Assembly (NCBI GenBank): GCA_036337295.1
Contig: JAYZEN010000007.1
Span: 1-64,000, forward strand
Origin: Ketobacter sp036337295
GTDB lineage: Bacteria > Pseudomonadota > Gammaproteobacteria > Pseudomonadales > Ketobacteraceae
Direction: 5' to 3'
Length of the DNA: 64,000 bases
In this document: piece by piece, positions 9,032 to 18,440 of the stretch
Layout: each line of letters begins with the position of its first letter
Position numbering within the stretch: position 1 is the stretch's first letter
Translations under genes and position numbers: made by a program
Notes under the pieces: model-generated
The model's database searches: none
Seen by the model: only the letters and a program-made list of their open reading frames with translations
Told to the model about the DNA's origin: nothing

Positions 9032-9529
9032 TCAGCTGCGCTTGGCTGGCAGCACCTGCTTGTTGATGTCCTTGGGTAGCACCAGGGTGCGGGTGTTGGA
9101 GAGGCTGTCGTGCCAGGTGTCGTTGCTGGGGCTGAACACCACCCACAGATAGCCCAGACCAAAGCAGCATAGTGAAAGTGTAGCCATCAGAAAGCGGCTT
9201 AGGCTCTGCAGAAAATTAACCGGCCGGCCATCCAGGTTGGCGTCCACCACCTGCAGGCGCCAGGCGCGCATCCCCAAGGTCTGGCCGCCGTGGGACCAGA
9301 ACCAGTAATAGAACAGGAAAGTGCCGCCCATCAGCATTGGAAACAGGTTTAACTGCAAATCCCGGCTGTCCCGCGGGGTGTCCACGCCGGTGATCGCCAG
9401 ATAGAGTACGGTAATCAAGAACCACAGTGCAATCACAATGAGGGCATCATAGACAATGGAAGCCAGGCGTCGAAGTAGGCCGGCCGATGGATATTCCACG
9501 TAGGAGATGGCGTTGGAAGAATCGTTCAT
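9032..9529 (-). CDS. RDD-family membrane protein
   Basis: 165 aa small integral membrane protein. The family-defining Arg-Asp pattern is visible in RRLASIVYDALIVIALW near residue 20, followed by three further hydrophobic stretches. The segment GQTLGMRAWRLQVVD is a typical RDD loop. Members of this family are mostly uncharacterised; some have been linked to ion transport. It is convergent with lptG and adjacent to the tRNA-Leu gene. Confidence 0.88.
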   Translation of the reverse strand: MNDSSNAISYVEYPSAGLLRRLASIVYDALIVIALWFLITVLYLAITGVDTPRDSRDLQLNLFPMLMGGTFLFYYWFWSHGGQTLGMRAWRLQVVDANLDGRPVNFLQSLSRFLMATLSLCCFGLGYLWVVFSPSNDTWHDSLSNTRTLVLPKDINKQVLPAKRS

Positions 9530-9545
9530 CAGATTTGTATAGAAG

Positions 9546-9632
9546 TGGTGCCTAGGGAGAGACTCGAACTCTCACTCTGTTTCCAGAAACGGATTTTGAA
9601 TCCGTCGCGTCTACCAGTTCCGCCACCCAGGC
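9546..9632 (-). tRNA. tRNA-Leu(CAA)
   Basis: On the minus strand the sequence folds as a class II tRNA: a 7-bp acceptor stem (5' GCCTGGG at 9632-9626, one G-T pair), D-arm, an anticodon stem ACGGA/TCCGT closing loop TTCAAAA with anticodon CAA, a long variable arm, the T-arm with GTTCGAGTC, and an encoded CCA (9548-9546). The long variable arm and anticodon give tRNA-Leu reading UUG. Confidence 0.95.
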
Positions 9633-9716
9633 TAGGTGTCTCGTTGTAGAGAGCCGCGATTATATCAATGCAATCAAGCGCGTCAACAAGGCATTTAAGA
9701 GAAACCCATAAACCGC

Positions 9717-9722
9717 TATAAT
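9717..9722 (+). promoter_or_regulatory. probable -10 box upstream of queA
   Basis: TATAAT at 9717-9722, followed by CGCG, lies 38 bases before the queA ATG. The best -35 at 17-bp spacing, TTTAAG (9694-9699), is weak. The same TATAATCG core recurs before ndk, hisS and guaB. Confidence 0.55.
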
Positions 9723-9760
9723 CGCGACCCTTTTTAGCTGACGCCCAGAGCCGGTTGTTG

Positions 9761-10807
9761 ATGAAGCGCGCTGACTTCCACTATGAACTGCCCGATCACC
9801 TGATTGCCCGCTACCCCATGCCAGAGCGCTCGGGTAGCCGCCTGCTGTGCCTGGATCGCAGCAGCGGAGCCCTGCAGGATCAACGGTTTACCGACCTGCC
9901 CCAGCATTTGCAGGCGGGGGATCTGCTGGTGTTCAACAACACCCGGGTGATTCCCGCCCGGGTCTTCGGAAAGAAAGAAACCGGCGGCAAAGTGGAGGTC
10001 CTGGTGGAGCGGATCACCGGGCCAAACCAGTGTCTGGCCCATGTCCGCGCCAGCAAATCCCCCAAAGCCGGCAGCCGTATATTGGTGGAGGGCCAGGTGG
10101 ATGGGCTGGAGCAGAGTGTCGGCAGCCTGGTGATGGAAGGCCGCCAGGGGGACCTGTTCCGGCTGCGTTCTGAGCAGGGTAACCTGCTGGACTGGCTGCA
10201 GCAGGTGGGTCATATGCCGCTGCCCCCCTATATCGACCGCGCCGACGAGTCCCTGGACCAGGATCGCTATCAAACCGTGTACGCCCAGGCGCCGGGGGCG
10301 GTGGCCGCGCCTACGGCGGGGTTGCACTTCGACGAGCCGTTGTTGCGTCAGTTACAGGAAAAGGGCGTCGATACCGCCTATGTCACCCTCCATGTAGGGG
10401 CCGGCACCTTCCAGCCCGTGCGGGCCGACGACATCCGTGATCACGTCATGCACTCGGAATGGCTGCAGGTGGACCAGGGGACCGTCGACAAAATACAGGC
10501 CACCCGTGCCCGCGGTGGCAGGGTGATTGCCGTAGGCACCACCTCGGTACGCTCCCTGGAAACTGCGGCTGCGGCCAATCATGGGCAGATCGCAGCGTTC
10601 GCCGGGGAAACCGATATCTTTATCTACCCGGGGTATGAATTCGCCGTGGTGGACGGGCTGGTGACCAATTTCCATTTGCCGGAATCCACCCTCATCATGC
10701 TGGTGAGTGCCTTGGCTGGACGGGAGCCGGTACTGAAGGCCTATCAGCATGCGGTGCAGCAGGAATACCGCTTTTTCAGTTATGGCGATGCCATGCTGAT
10801 CCTCTGA
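9761..10807 (+). CDS. queA: S-adenosylmethionine:tRNA ribosyltransferase-isomerase
   Basis: 348 aa from ATG 9761; an in-frame TTG two codons upstream is less likely. QueA transfers and isomerises the ribosyl moiety of SAM onto preQ1-tRNA to make epoxyqueuosine. Conserved segments seen: FHYELPDHLIA at the N-terminus, LVFNNTRVIPAR, GHMPLPPYI, and TAGLHFDEPLL followed by VTLHVGAGTFQPVR. It is followed at 58 bases by tgt, which inserts the preQ1 base, and then by yajC-secDF, the classical order. Confidence 0.96.
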   Translation: MKRADFHYELPDHLIARYPMPERSGSRLLCLDRSSGALQDQRFTDLPQHLQAGDLLVFNNTRVIPARVFGKKETGGKVEVLVERITGPNQCLAHVRASKSPKAGSRILVEGQVDGLEQSVGSLVMEGRQGDLFRLRSEQGNLLDWLQQVGHMPLPPYIDRADESLDQDRYQTVYAQAPGAVAAPTAGLHFDEPLLRQLQEKGVDTAYVTLHVGAGTFQPVRADDIRDHVMHSEWLQVDQGTVDKIQATRARGGRVIAVGTTSVRSLETAAAANHGQIAAFAGETDIFIYPGYEFAVVDGLVTNFHLPESTLIMLVSALAGREPVLKAYQHAVQQEYRFFSYGDAMLIL

Positions 10808-10830
10808 GCCCACTATATTCTGAGCCCCTA

Positions 10831-10836
10831 TATAAT
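10831..10836 (+). promoter_or_regulatory. possible -10 box before tgt
   Basis: TATAAT at 10831-10836, 29 bases before the tgt ATG. No good -35 at 16-18 bp spacing, so tgt may instead be read through from queA. Confidence 0.35.
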
Positions 10837-10865
10837 GAACCCCTTCGATATGAGTAAGGCCCGTT

Positions 10866-11987
10866 ATGAAATTTGAACTCACTGGCACTGATGCCAGGGC
10901 CCGTCGGGGCCGTCTGATCTTTGAGCGCGGCACCGTGGAAACCCCTGCGTTTATGCCGGTGGGCACCTACGGCTCCGTCAAGGCCATGCTGCCCCGGGAT
11001 ATCGAGGCCATCGGAGCTCACATTGTACTGGGTAATACCTTTCACCTGATGCTGCGTCCGGGCACCGAAGTCATCCGCCAGCATGGGGATCTGCATGATT
11101 TTATGCAGTGGCAGGGGCCCATATTGACGGATTCCGGCGGCTTTCAGGTGTTCTCCCTGGGTAAAATGCGCAAGATTTCCGAAGAAGGGGTCAAGTTTCA
11201 GTCCCCGGTGGACGGCAGTCCGGTGGTGTTGACCCCGGAAATTTCCATGCAGGTACAGCGGGACCTGGGTTCCGACATCGTCATGATTTTCGATGAGTGC
11301 ACACCCTATCCCGCCACCGAGCAGCAGGCCCGCGATTCCATGGAATTGTCCCTGCGTTGGGCCAGGCGCAGTAAAGAGGCCCATCAGGGCAATCCTTCTG
11401 CGCTGTTCGGCATTGTCCAGGGGGGAATGTACGAGTCCCTGCGGCGGGAATCGCTGGCCGGGCTGGAGGAGATTGGCTTTGACGGCTATGCCATCGGCGG
11501 CCTGTCGGTGGGTGAGCCGAAAGAAGAAATGATGAGTGTGTTGAACTATTTACAGCCCCATATGCCTAAGGATCGCCCAAGGTACCTGATGGGCGTGGGT
11601 AAACCGGAGGACATTGTGGAAGCGGTGCGCCGCGGTGTGGACATGTTCGACTGTGTAATGCCTACCCGCAATGCCCGCAACGGTCATCTGTTCACCAGCA
11701 ATGGGGTGGTCAAAATCCGGAATGCGGCCCACAAAACCGATACCGGGCCCCTCGAAGCAGGCTGTGACTGTTATACCTGCTGTAACTTCTCCCGGGCGTA
11801 CCTGCACCACCTGGACCGGTGCAAGGAAATCCTCGGTGCCCAGCTCAATACGATCCATAACCTGCGCTACTATCAGCGCCTGATGCTCGGTTTGCGCACT
11901 GCCATTGAAACGGGTACATTTGAGCGCTTTGTAACGGAGTTCTACCAGCTGCGGGGCGAAACCGTGCCGCCGCTGGAATCCAATTAA
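10866..11987 (+). CDS. tgt: tRNA-guanine transglycosylase
   Basis: 373 aa. Exchanges G34 for preQ1 in tRNAs for Asp, Asn, His and Tyr. The active-site segments DSGGFQVFSLGKMRKI and DCVMPTRNARNGHLFT are intact, as is the C-terminal zinc site CDCYTC followed by the downstream His (YLHHL). The length is normal for bacterial TGT. It sits between queA and yajC. Confidence 0.97.
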   Translation: MKFELTGTDARARRGRLIFERGTVETPAFMPVGTYGSVKAMLPRDIEAIGAHIVLGNTFHLMLRPGTEVIRQHGDLHDFMQWQGPILTDSGGFQVFSLGKMRKISEEGVKFQSPVDGSPVVLTPEISMQVQRDLGSDIVMIFDECTPYPATEQQARDSMELSLRWARRSKEAHQGNPSALFGIVQGGMYESLRRESLAGLEEIGFDGYAIGGLSVGEPKEEMMSVLNYLQPHMPKDRPRYLMGVGKPEDIVEAVRRGVDMFDCVMPTRNARNGHLFTSNGVVKIRNAAHKTDTGPLEAGCDCYTCCNFSRAYLHHLDRCKEILGAQLNTIHNLRYYQRLMLGLRTAIETGTFERFVTEFYQLRGETVPPLESN

Positions 11988-12008
11988 TGTCATCAACTTG
12001 AGGTATAT

Positions 12009-12344
12009 ATGAGTTTCTTTATCGCTGAAGCAATGGCCGAACCCGGCGCTGCCGCCGCCCAGCAGGGCAACCCCCTGACCTTCTGGGGCATGATGATTTT
12101 CATGGTAGCGATCTTCTACTTCATGATCATCCGCCCCCAGTCCAAGCGAAACAAGGAACACAAGGCCCTCATGGAAGGTTTGGCCAAAGGGGATGAAGTG
12201 GTGATCTCCGGTGGCATGATGGGCAAAGTGACCAAGGTGACAGAGGAATACGTGGTGGTGGAAGTGGCTGCCAACACCGAGATCTCCTTCCAGAAAGGGG
12301 CGGTTACCGCCACCTTGCCAAAAGGCACCCTGAAAAGCATTTGA
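12009..12344 (+). CDS. yajC: preprotein translocase accessory subunit YajC
   Basis: 111 aa. One transmembrane helix (about residues 25-45, ending FYFMIIRPQSKRNKEHK) and a small cytoplasmic domain with the GDEVVISGGMMGKV motif. YajC associates with SecDF. It is 21 bases after tgt and 72 before secD, and probably cotranscribed. Confidence 0.95.
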   Translation: MSFFIAEAMAEPGAAAAQQGNPLTFWGMMIFMVAIFYFMIIRPQSKRNKEHKALMEGLAKGDEVVISGGMMGKVTKVTEEYVVVEVAANTEISFQKGAVTATLPKGTLKSI

Positions 12345-12416
12345 TCTGCATCTCGCGAGTGCTGCCAGGGATGGCGGCGCGTCAGGACCGACCAAGAAAA
12401 ACAATAGGGTTTCCCC

Positions 12417-14282
12417 ATGAATAAGTACCCCCTGTGGAAGTATCTGTTAGTGCTCGTGGTGGCACTGTTCGGAATCATCTACGCGCTGCCTAACCTGTAT
12501 CCGGATGATCCTGCCTTACAGGTCACCGCCAAAAAAGCCGGTGGTGAGACTGCTCCGGACGTGCTGGAGCGTGCCGTTGCCGCCCTGGAAAAATCCGGCA
12601 TCCGCGTCAAACGCTCGGAATTGTTGCCAGGCTCGGGCTTGATTCGCTTCAATAGTGTGGATGACCAGATCAACGCCAAAGACGTGGTGCAGGGTGCTGT
12701 CAGTGACGATTACGTGGTGGCCATGAACCTGGCGCCCAATACTCCTGAATGGTTGTCCTCCCTGGGAGCGGGCCCGGTTAAGCTGGGTCTTGATCTGCGC
12801 GGTGGTGTGCACTTTCTGATGGAAGTGGACATGGCCACGGCCACCGAAAACAAACTTAAGAATGACCTGAACAACATTCGGGATGGGCTGCGGGAAGAGA
12901 AAGTGCGTTACAAGCAGGCCACCAAAGAAGGCGAGCAGCTGCGACTGTCATTTACTACAGAGGAACGGGTAAGCCAGGCGCGCAGTCTCCTGCAGAAAGA
13001 GTTTCGTGATTATCTGATCCAGGAAGAGCAGGCAGACAACGTCACCACGCTGCTGTTGACCTTGTCTGAACAGGCGGTAAAGGAGATCAAGGACTACGCC
13101 GTCAGTCAGAACCTCACCAGTCTGCGCAACCGGGTGAACGAGCTGGGTGTGGCGGAACCGGTGGTACAGCGCCAGGGGGCAGACCGCATTGTAATTCAGT
13201 TGCCTGGCATTCAGGACACCGCGGAAGCCAAGCGTATTATCGGGCGGGCGGCCAACCTGGAGTTCCGCATGGTGGATTGGGAAAACGATCCCCTGTCTGT
13301 CAGCCGGGCACCGGTGGGTTCCGAGTTCCTGCCCATGCGTAGCACTGGCCAGGGTGTGTTGTTGAAGAAAGACGTCATTGTCACCGGGGACCGGGTGGTG
13401 GGTGCCAGCACCGGTTACGACGAAAACGGACGCCCCCAGGTCAACATCGAATTGGACAGTGTGGGTGGCAAACGCATGTTCCGCACCACCAACAAACACG
13501 TCAAGGATTCCATGGCGGTGGTATTCATCGAGATGGAGCCAGAGAAACGTACGGTCGTGATAGACGGTAATGAGGTTGAAAAAGTCTTTACCAAAGAAAC
13601 CCGGGAAGTCATCAACGTGGCCACCATTCAAAGCGCCCTCGGTAACAGTTTCCGCATCACCGGCCTTGATAGTCCTGCGGAAGCCAAAGAACTGGCGTTG
13701 TTGTTGCGGGCCGGTGCCTTGGCGGCGCCCATGTACTTTGTGGAAGAACGCACTGTGGGCCCCAGCCTGGGGCAGCAGAATATCGAAGCCGGTTTGATGT
13801 CGTTGGTGACCGGTTTTGCTCTGGTGTTGTTGTTCATGGTGGGCTATTACAAGCTGTTCGGCCTGATTGCCAACGTTGCTCTGGTGCTGAACCTGCTGTT
13901 GTTGGTGGCCTTTATGTCGATTATTCCCGGTGCAACCCTGTCTTTGCCGGGTATGGCTGGTATCGTGTTGACGGTAGGTATGGCGGTGGACGCCAACGTG
14001 CTGATCTTTGCTCGTATCCGCGAAGAGATGGCCAACGGAATTACGCCCCATGCGGCCATCAACGCCGGTTATGACCGGGCGTTTCTCACCATTCTGGATG
14101 CCAACATTACCACCCTGCTGGTGGGGCTGGTGTTGTTTGCATTCGGCTCCGGTCCGGTGAAAGGTTTTGCCGTGACCCTCTCCATCGGTATCCTGACGTC
14201 CATGTTCACGGCCATCGTCGGTACACGAGCCATCGTCAATCTGATCTACGGCGGCCGCGCGCTGCAGAAACTGAGCATATAG
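12417..14282 (+). CDS. secD: protein translocase subunit SecD
   Basis: 621 aa. RND-type membrane component that uses the proton gradient to pull preproteins through SecYEG on the periplasmic side. It has an N-terminal membrane helix, the motif LGLDLRGGVHFLMEVD (about residues 122-137), a large periplasmic P1 region to residue about 440, then five clustered helices including GMAVDANVLIFARIREEM. Its length matches the family. secF follows 11 bases later. Confidence 0.97.
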   Translation: MNKYPLWKYLLVLVVALFGIIYALPNLYPDDPALQVTAKKAGGETAPDVLERAVAALEKSGIRVKRSELLPGSGLIRFNSVDDQINAKDVVQGAVSDDYVVAMNLAPNTPEWLSSLGAGPVKLGLDLRGGVHFLMEVDMATATENKLKNDLNNIRDGLREEKVRYKQATKEGEQLRLSFTTEERVSQARSLLQKEFRDYLIQEEQADNVTTLLLTLSEQAVKEIKDYAVSQNLTSLRNRVNELGVAEPVVQRQGADRIVIQLPGIQDTAEAKRIIGRAANLEFRMVDWENDPLSVSRAPVGSEFLPMRSTGQGVLLKKDVIVTGDRVVGASTGYDENGRPQVNIELDSVGGKRMFRTTNKHVKDSMAVVFIEMEPEKRTVVIDGNEVEKVFTKETREVINVATIQSALGNSFRITGLDSPAEAKELALLLRAGALAAPMYFVEERTVGPSLGQQNIEAGLMSLVTGFALVLLFMVGYYKLFGLIANVALVLNLLLLVAFMSIIPGATLSLPGMAGIVLTVGMAVDANVLIFARIREEMANGITPHAAINAGYDRAFLTILDANITTLLVGLVLFAFGSGPVKGFAVTLSIGILTSMFTAIVGTRAIVNLIYGGRALQKLSI

Positions 14283-14293
14283 GAGGCCCCGCT

Positions 14294-15211
14294 ATGACAA
14301 AAACTTCCAGTTATAATTTCATGGCGCCCCGTAAGTTCCTGGGTGCTCTCTCCATCCTGTTGGTAATCGGGTCCCTGGTTTCCATCTCCATTAATTTCCT
14401 CGAGCTGGGGCTGGACTTCACCGGTGGAACCCAGATTGAAGTGGAATATGAAACCGCTGCTCAACTGGAGCCCATTCGAGAGGTGCTGAAAAACAGCGCC
14501 TATTCCGATGCCAGCGTGCAGCACTTCGGGCGTCCGGAGGAGGTGTTGGTACGGGTGCCGCCCATTGAGGGTGAGGATAAAGACAAAGTGGGGCAGCAGG
14601 TGCTCTCTCAGCTGCAGGCCCAGGACCCCGGCGTTAAACTGAAGCGTGTGGAATTCGTCGGCCCCCAGGTGGGAGAGGAGTTGCGGGACAAAAGTGGTAT
14701 CGCCCTGCTCATCGCGTTGGGTCTGATGCTGATTTATGTCACCTTGCGTTTCCGCTTCAAGTTCGCGGTGGGAGCCGTGGTGGCATTGTTCCATGATGTC
14801 ATCATCACCCTGGGTTTCTTTTCGGTGTCGCGTTTGACCTTCGACCTTACTGCCCTGGCGGCGATATTGGCGGTCATTGGTTATTCCCTTAACGACACCA
14901 TCGTGGTGTTTGACCGGGTGCGGGAAAACTTTCGCACGGATCGTGGCGGCACCCCGGTGGAGATCATCAACAACTCCCTGAACCAGACCCTGAGCCGGAC
15001 CCTGATGACGTCCTTTACCACGTTACTGGTATTGATTGCGTTGGCGTTTCTCGGTGGTGAACTGATCTACGCCTTTGCGGTGGCGCTCATCGTCGGTATT
15101 GTAGTGGGTACGTACTCTTCCATCTACGTGGCCAGTAACTTGCTGTTGGTGCAGAACATCAGTCGTGACGATTTTCTCGAGCAGGAGAAGGTGCTGGACG
15201 ATATGCCCTGA
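14294..15211 (+). CDS. secF: protein translocase subunit SecF
   Basis: 305 aa partner of SecD. It starts with an N-terminal helix and LGLDFTGGTQIEVEYE, then a short periplasmic domain and five C-terminal helices with the family motif GYSLNDTIVVFDRVREN. An AGGAGG-like ribosome-binding sequence precedes ATG 14294. The gene is followed by a terminator at 15246-15271. Confidence 0.97.
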   Translation: MTKTSSYNFMAPRKFLGALSILLVIGSLVSISINFLELGLDFTGGTQIEVEYETAAQLEPIREVLKNSAYSDASVQHFGRPEEVLVRVPPIEGEDKDKVGQQVLSQLQAQDPGVKLKRVEFVGPQVGEELRDKSGIALLIALGLMLIYVTLRFRFKFAVGAVVALFHDVIITLGFFSVSRLTFDLTALAAILAVIGYSLNDTIVVFDRVRENFRTDRGGTPVEIINNSLNQTLSRTLMTSFTTLLVLIALAFLGGELIYAFAVALIVGIVVGTYSSIYVASNLLLVQNISRDDFLEQEKVLDDMP

Positions 15212-15245
15212 GGGCTCAGGTGCCTGCCTGATCGCGATCCAATTC

Positions 15246-15271
15246 AAGCCGGCGTCACTGCCGGCTTTTTT
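15246..15271 (+). terminator. Rho-independent terminator after secF
   Basis: AAGCCGGC (15246-15253), 6-base loop, GCCGGCTT (15260-15267) running into a T-tract to 15271. It closes the queA-secF transcription block. Confidence 0.9.
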
Positions 15272-15440
15272 ATTCCTGTGGTTTGAGTCCGCCCCTGGCC
15301 TTATCCGTTAAGTCCGTGGCTGGACTATACTGATTGGCACAATCAGAAGTCGCCCCGGCGGAGCTTGGGGCAGTGACATTGGGTAGTGCCGTACTCTTGG
15401 GATGAGGGTCTTCGCGAGCAGTAATCGAGTTCCAGTTTTT

Positions 15441-18104
15441 ATGTTAAAACAGCGGGTTATAGGCATCTTTTGGGGGCTTGCCGGAGCGTTGTTGTGTCTG
15501 TGCAATACGGCCATGGCCGCCGCAGTGGTCTCGCTGGATGAGGGCGTTGACCAGGTGGCGGTAACCGGCGAATACCTGCAACTACTGGATGACCCCACGG
15601 ATTCCCTGTCGATTTACCAAGTCACTACAAATCGTAACACGGATTTCACCCCCGTCACTTCGGACATCATCAACCTGGGACATACCGCCAGTTCAATCTG
15701 GGCAACCTTCTCGGTTCAGACCTCTCCACCGCAGAAAATCGAACGCGGCCCAGAGAGGGCGTCGCAGGCAGGGCCGGAATACACCTGGTTTCTGGAAGTG
15801 GGCTATCCCCTGTTGAAGCGGGTGCAAATCTACGTGGTGCAGGGCAAGGACGTGCTGCAGCAATACGACCTCGGCTATGCCCATCGTATGTCGGATCGCG
15901 ACGTCCAGAATCGCTTCTTTGTGCAGCCGATTCGTTTGGTCGCAGGCGGGGAGTATCAGGTTTACATCAACGTTCAACGCAAGAATGGAAGTGTGCAGTT
16001 GCCGATCAAACTGTATCGCCCCACTGCGTTCCTGTTGAATGAAATCAAGAGCAACTATGTTTTCGGCCTGTTCTTCGGCATTTTGCTGGCGATGGTGGTG
16101 TACAACTCTTACCTGTTTTTGTCGGTGGGGAGTCGGGCCTACTTTTACTACATCCTCTACATAGTGTCGGTGGGCTGTGCCTTCCTCACCACCACCGGCT
16201 ACGGCTATTTGTTTGTGTGGGGTGAGTTCCCCCTGGTCAACGAATACAGCCTGCAGATTCCGTCCACGCTGGCAGCCATTACCGGATTATTATTCGTGCG
16301 GCATTTCATCAATGTGCGGCAGTATTATCGTTACATTGATCAGTTTATTTCGTTGATGGTGGGCGTTGGCTGGTTGCTGATCGCCGTCAAGTTGTTGACC
16401 CCGTATTTTCTCAGCGAAATCATAGCCGCCTATGTGGCCCTGATCAGCGCAGCCATGCCGGTCATGACCTATCAGTGCTATCGCAAAGGCTCCCGTTCCG
16501 CCGGGTTTTTCCTGTTGGGTTGGGGCGCGCTGTTCGTGGGGATACTGCTGTATACCCTGAGCATGCTGGGGTGGTTGTCCACCAATGGGGTGACCACCAA
16601 TGCGGTGTTGGTGGGGGCCGCCATGGAAACCCTGTTGCTTTCCCTGGGCTTGGCGGACCGTATCAATACAGAGCGTCGTGCCAAATACCAGGCCCTGGAA
16701 GCCCAGCATGCGGCCACCCTTCAACTCAAGGATACCGAGCACAAGTTGGTGCACCGGGCGTTACACAGCGGCATCACAGGATTGCCCAACCGGATTTTCC
16801 TGCGCTCTGCCCTGGATGCCGCGTTCAATGATGCCGAAGAAGAGTTTGTACTGGTGTTGATCAGTCTGAACAGCTTTCACGAAATCAACAAGACCCTTGG
16901 CCACTCCAACGGCGATGCAGTCTTGTGTAAGGTGACTCAACGGATCAACCGCTTCTGTGGCGAAGTCGAGCACATCATGACGCTGGAAAAGCACCGCGAC
17001 GGGGTACATTATCTGGCGGCCATTGAAGGTATCACCTTCGGGTTTTTCGTGCGTGAGGATAATGTTAGTCATGTGCAGGAAACGGTACTGGATTTATTGC
17101 GTCAACTGGAGCAGCCATTGGCGTTCCAGGGGCTTACGCTGGACATTGATGCCAGTGCCGGGTTGGCCTGTTTTCCCCACCATGGCCGCGATTGTGAAAC
17201 CCTGATCCGCAATGCCCATATTGCCCTGGAAGCTGCCTCCGGGCGCCGGGAGAAGTCTGCCCTATATTCGCAGGACATCGACCCATACAGTGAGCGCCGT
17301 ATCTCTCTGATCGGGGAATTGCGCAATGCCATCGAGCAGGATCAGTTGCAGCTGTATTTTCAGCCCCAGTTGCAATTGGGGTCCGGGCAGGTCAGTGGCG
17401 CGGAAGTGTTGATTCGCTGGATTCACCCGGAGTACGGCTTTATCCCCCCCGACGAATTCATCCCCTTGGCGGAACGCACTGGAGTGATTCATTCACTCAC
17501 GTACTGGATCTGTCGCAAGGCTTTTGAGTTCAAACGGGAGCTGGCGGCGCAAGGCTGCCCGCTGAATCTTTCCATTAATATTTCCGCCCGCAATCTACAG
17601 GACCCGGAGTTCAAGCGCAGCATCTGCCAAATGGCGGAGGAGCAGAGTGTGGACTTGCACGATATTATTATGGAGCTGACGGAGACGGCCATCATGACGG
17701 ATCCGGATGAAGCATTGAGCATGATGAATGCCCTCAATGAAGCGGGGATTCGGCTTTCCATCGATGATTTCGGCACGGGTTATTCCTCATTGTCCTATCT
17801 GAAGAAATTGCCGGTGGATGAACTGAAAATCGATCGCAGTTTTGTGATGGAGATGGCCAGTAACAGCGAGGATCAGTTGTTGGTGAAAACCACATTGAGT
17901 ATGGGGCATCATCTGAGTATGGTGGTGGTGGCCGAAGGGATTGAGGATGAGGCGACCCTGCGTATTCTGAAAGACATGGGCTGCGATCTGGCGCAGGGCT
18001 ATCATATTGCCCGCCCCATGCCGGGGCAGGATTTCCTGAAGTGGATTGCGGGTCGCACCACCGGGGGAGATCAACCTTGCCAGGGCAGTATGGTCGGGCT
18101 CTGA
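15441..18104 (+). CDS. membrane 7TMR-DISM sensor with degenerate GGDEF and intact EAL domain, probable c-di-GMP phosphodiesterase
   Basis: 887 aa from ATG 15441, which directly gives a signal peptide ending at AMA; an ATG at 15402 would add 13 residues. Order: signal peptide, periplasmic DISM-type beta domain (to about 180), seven hydrophobic helices (about 205-400), a coiled linker, GGDEF-like domain (about 445-615), EAL domain (about 630-875). The GGDEF motif is replaced by a stretch around EGITFGFF, so cyclase activity is unlikely. The EAL domain keeps EVLIRW, SINISARNL, the DDFGTGYSSL loop, ELKIDRSFV and VVAEGIE, so hydrolysis of c-di-GMP is expected. It stands alone between two terminators. 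Confidence 0.9.
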   Translation: MLKQRVIGIFWGLAGALLCLCNTAMAAAVVSLDEGVDQVAVTGEYLQLLDDPTDSLSIYQVTTNRNTDFTPVTSDIINLGHTASSIWATFSVQTSPPQKIERGPERASQAGPEYTWFLEVGYPLLKRVQIYVVQGKDVLQQYDLGYAHRMSDRDVQNRFFVQPIRLVAGGEYQVYINVQRKNGSVQLPIKLYRPTAFLLNEIKSNYVFGLFFGILLAMVVYNSYLFLSVGSRAYFYYILYIVSVGCAFLTTTGYGYLFVWGEFPLVNEYSLQIPSTLAAITGLLFVRHFINVRQYYRYIDQFISLMVGVGWLLIAVKLLTPYFLSEIIAAYVALISAAMPVMTYQCYRKGSRSAGFFLLGWGALFVGILLYTLSMLGWLSTNGVTTNAVLVGAAMETLLLSLGLADRINTERRAKYQALEAQHAATLQLKDTEHKLVHRALHSGITGLPNRIFLRSALDAAFNDAEEEFVLVLISLNSFHEINKTLGHSNGDAVLCKVTQRINRFCGEVEHIMTLEKHRDGVHYLAAIEGITFGFFVREDNVSHVQETVLDLLRQLEQPLAFQGLTLDIDASAGLACFPHHGRDCETLIRNAHIALEAASGRREKSALYSQDIDPYSERRISLIGELRNAIEQDQLQLYFQPQLQLGSGQVSGAEVLIRWIHPEYGFIPPDEFIPLAERTGVIHSLTYWICRKAFEFKRELAAQGCPLNLSINISARNLQDPEFKRSICQMAEEQSVDLHDIIMELTETAIMTDPDEALSMMNALNEAGIRLSIDDFGTGYSSLSYLKKLPVDELKIDRSFVMEMASNSEDQLLVKTTLSMGHHLSMVVVAEGIEDEATLRILKDMGCDLAQGYHIARPMPGQDFLKWIAGRTTGGDQPCQGSMVGL

Positions 18105-18139
18105 TGCACCCGTTACCTATGCATTAATTCCGCGCAATA

Positions 18140-18165
18140 AAAAAGCCGACCTGCGTCGGCTTTTT
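18140..18165. terminator. Rho-independent terminator after the EAL gene
   Basis: AAAAAGCCGAC (18140-18150), CTGC loop, GTCGGCTTTTT (18155-18165). A- and T-tracts on both flanks make it potentially bidirectional, so it could also end the minus-strand suhB transcript. Confidence 0.88.
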
Positions 18166-18235
18166 GCTGCTTACCTGATTTGATTTCGGGCCGTTCATTG
18201 ACCACCGGAGCTATGCATGATCAGCAACGGCATGA

Positions 18236-18376
18236 TCAGTAGCGATGTAGGTCCTGTCGATGCGCCTCGACCTTGATGGGGATCGGCTTCAACTCAGGTT
18301 CATTCTGTTGCCAAAAGGGCAGAGCGAAGCTTTGGAAAAAAGCCGTTAAGGACGCTTTGATTTCTTGCCAATTCAT
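18236..18376 (-). CDS. possible small protein (46 aa) downstream of suhB
   Basis: Minus-strand frame from ATG 18374-18376 to TGA 18236-18238. An AGGGA ribosome-binding sequence sits about 9 bases before this ATG; an ATG five codons upstream (18389-18391) is the alternative. The product has an amphipathic aromatic N-terminal half (NWQEIKASLTAFFQSFALPFW) and a basic tail. It begins about 65 bases after the suhB stop on the same strand and is followed by the bidirectional terminator at 18140-18165. No family is recognised. Confidence 0.5.
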   Translation of the reverse strand: MNWQEIKASLTAFFQSFALPFWQQNEPELKPIPIKVEAHRQDLHRY

Positions 18377-18440
18377 ACTGAAATCCCTCATGGTGGACGG
18401 CTGTTTCCTGCCGCATTGCTTTCAGTATAGCGAAAAAATC

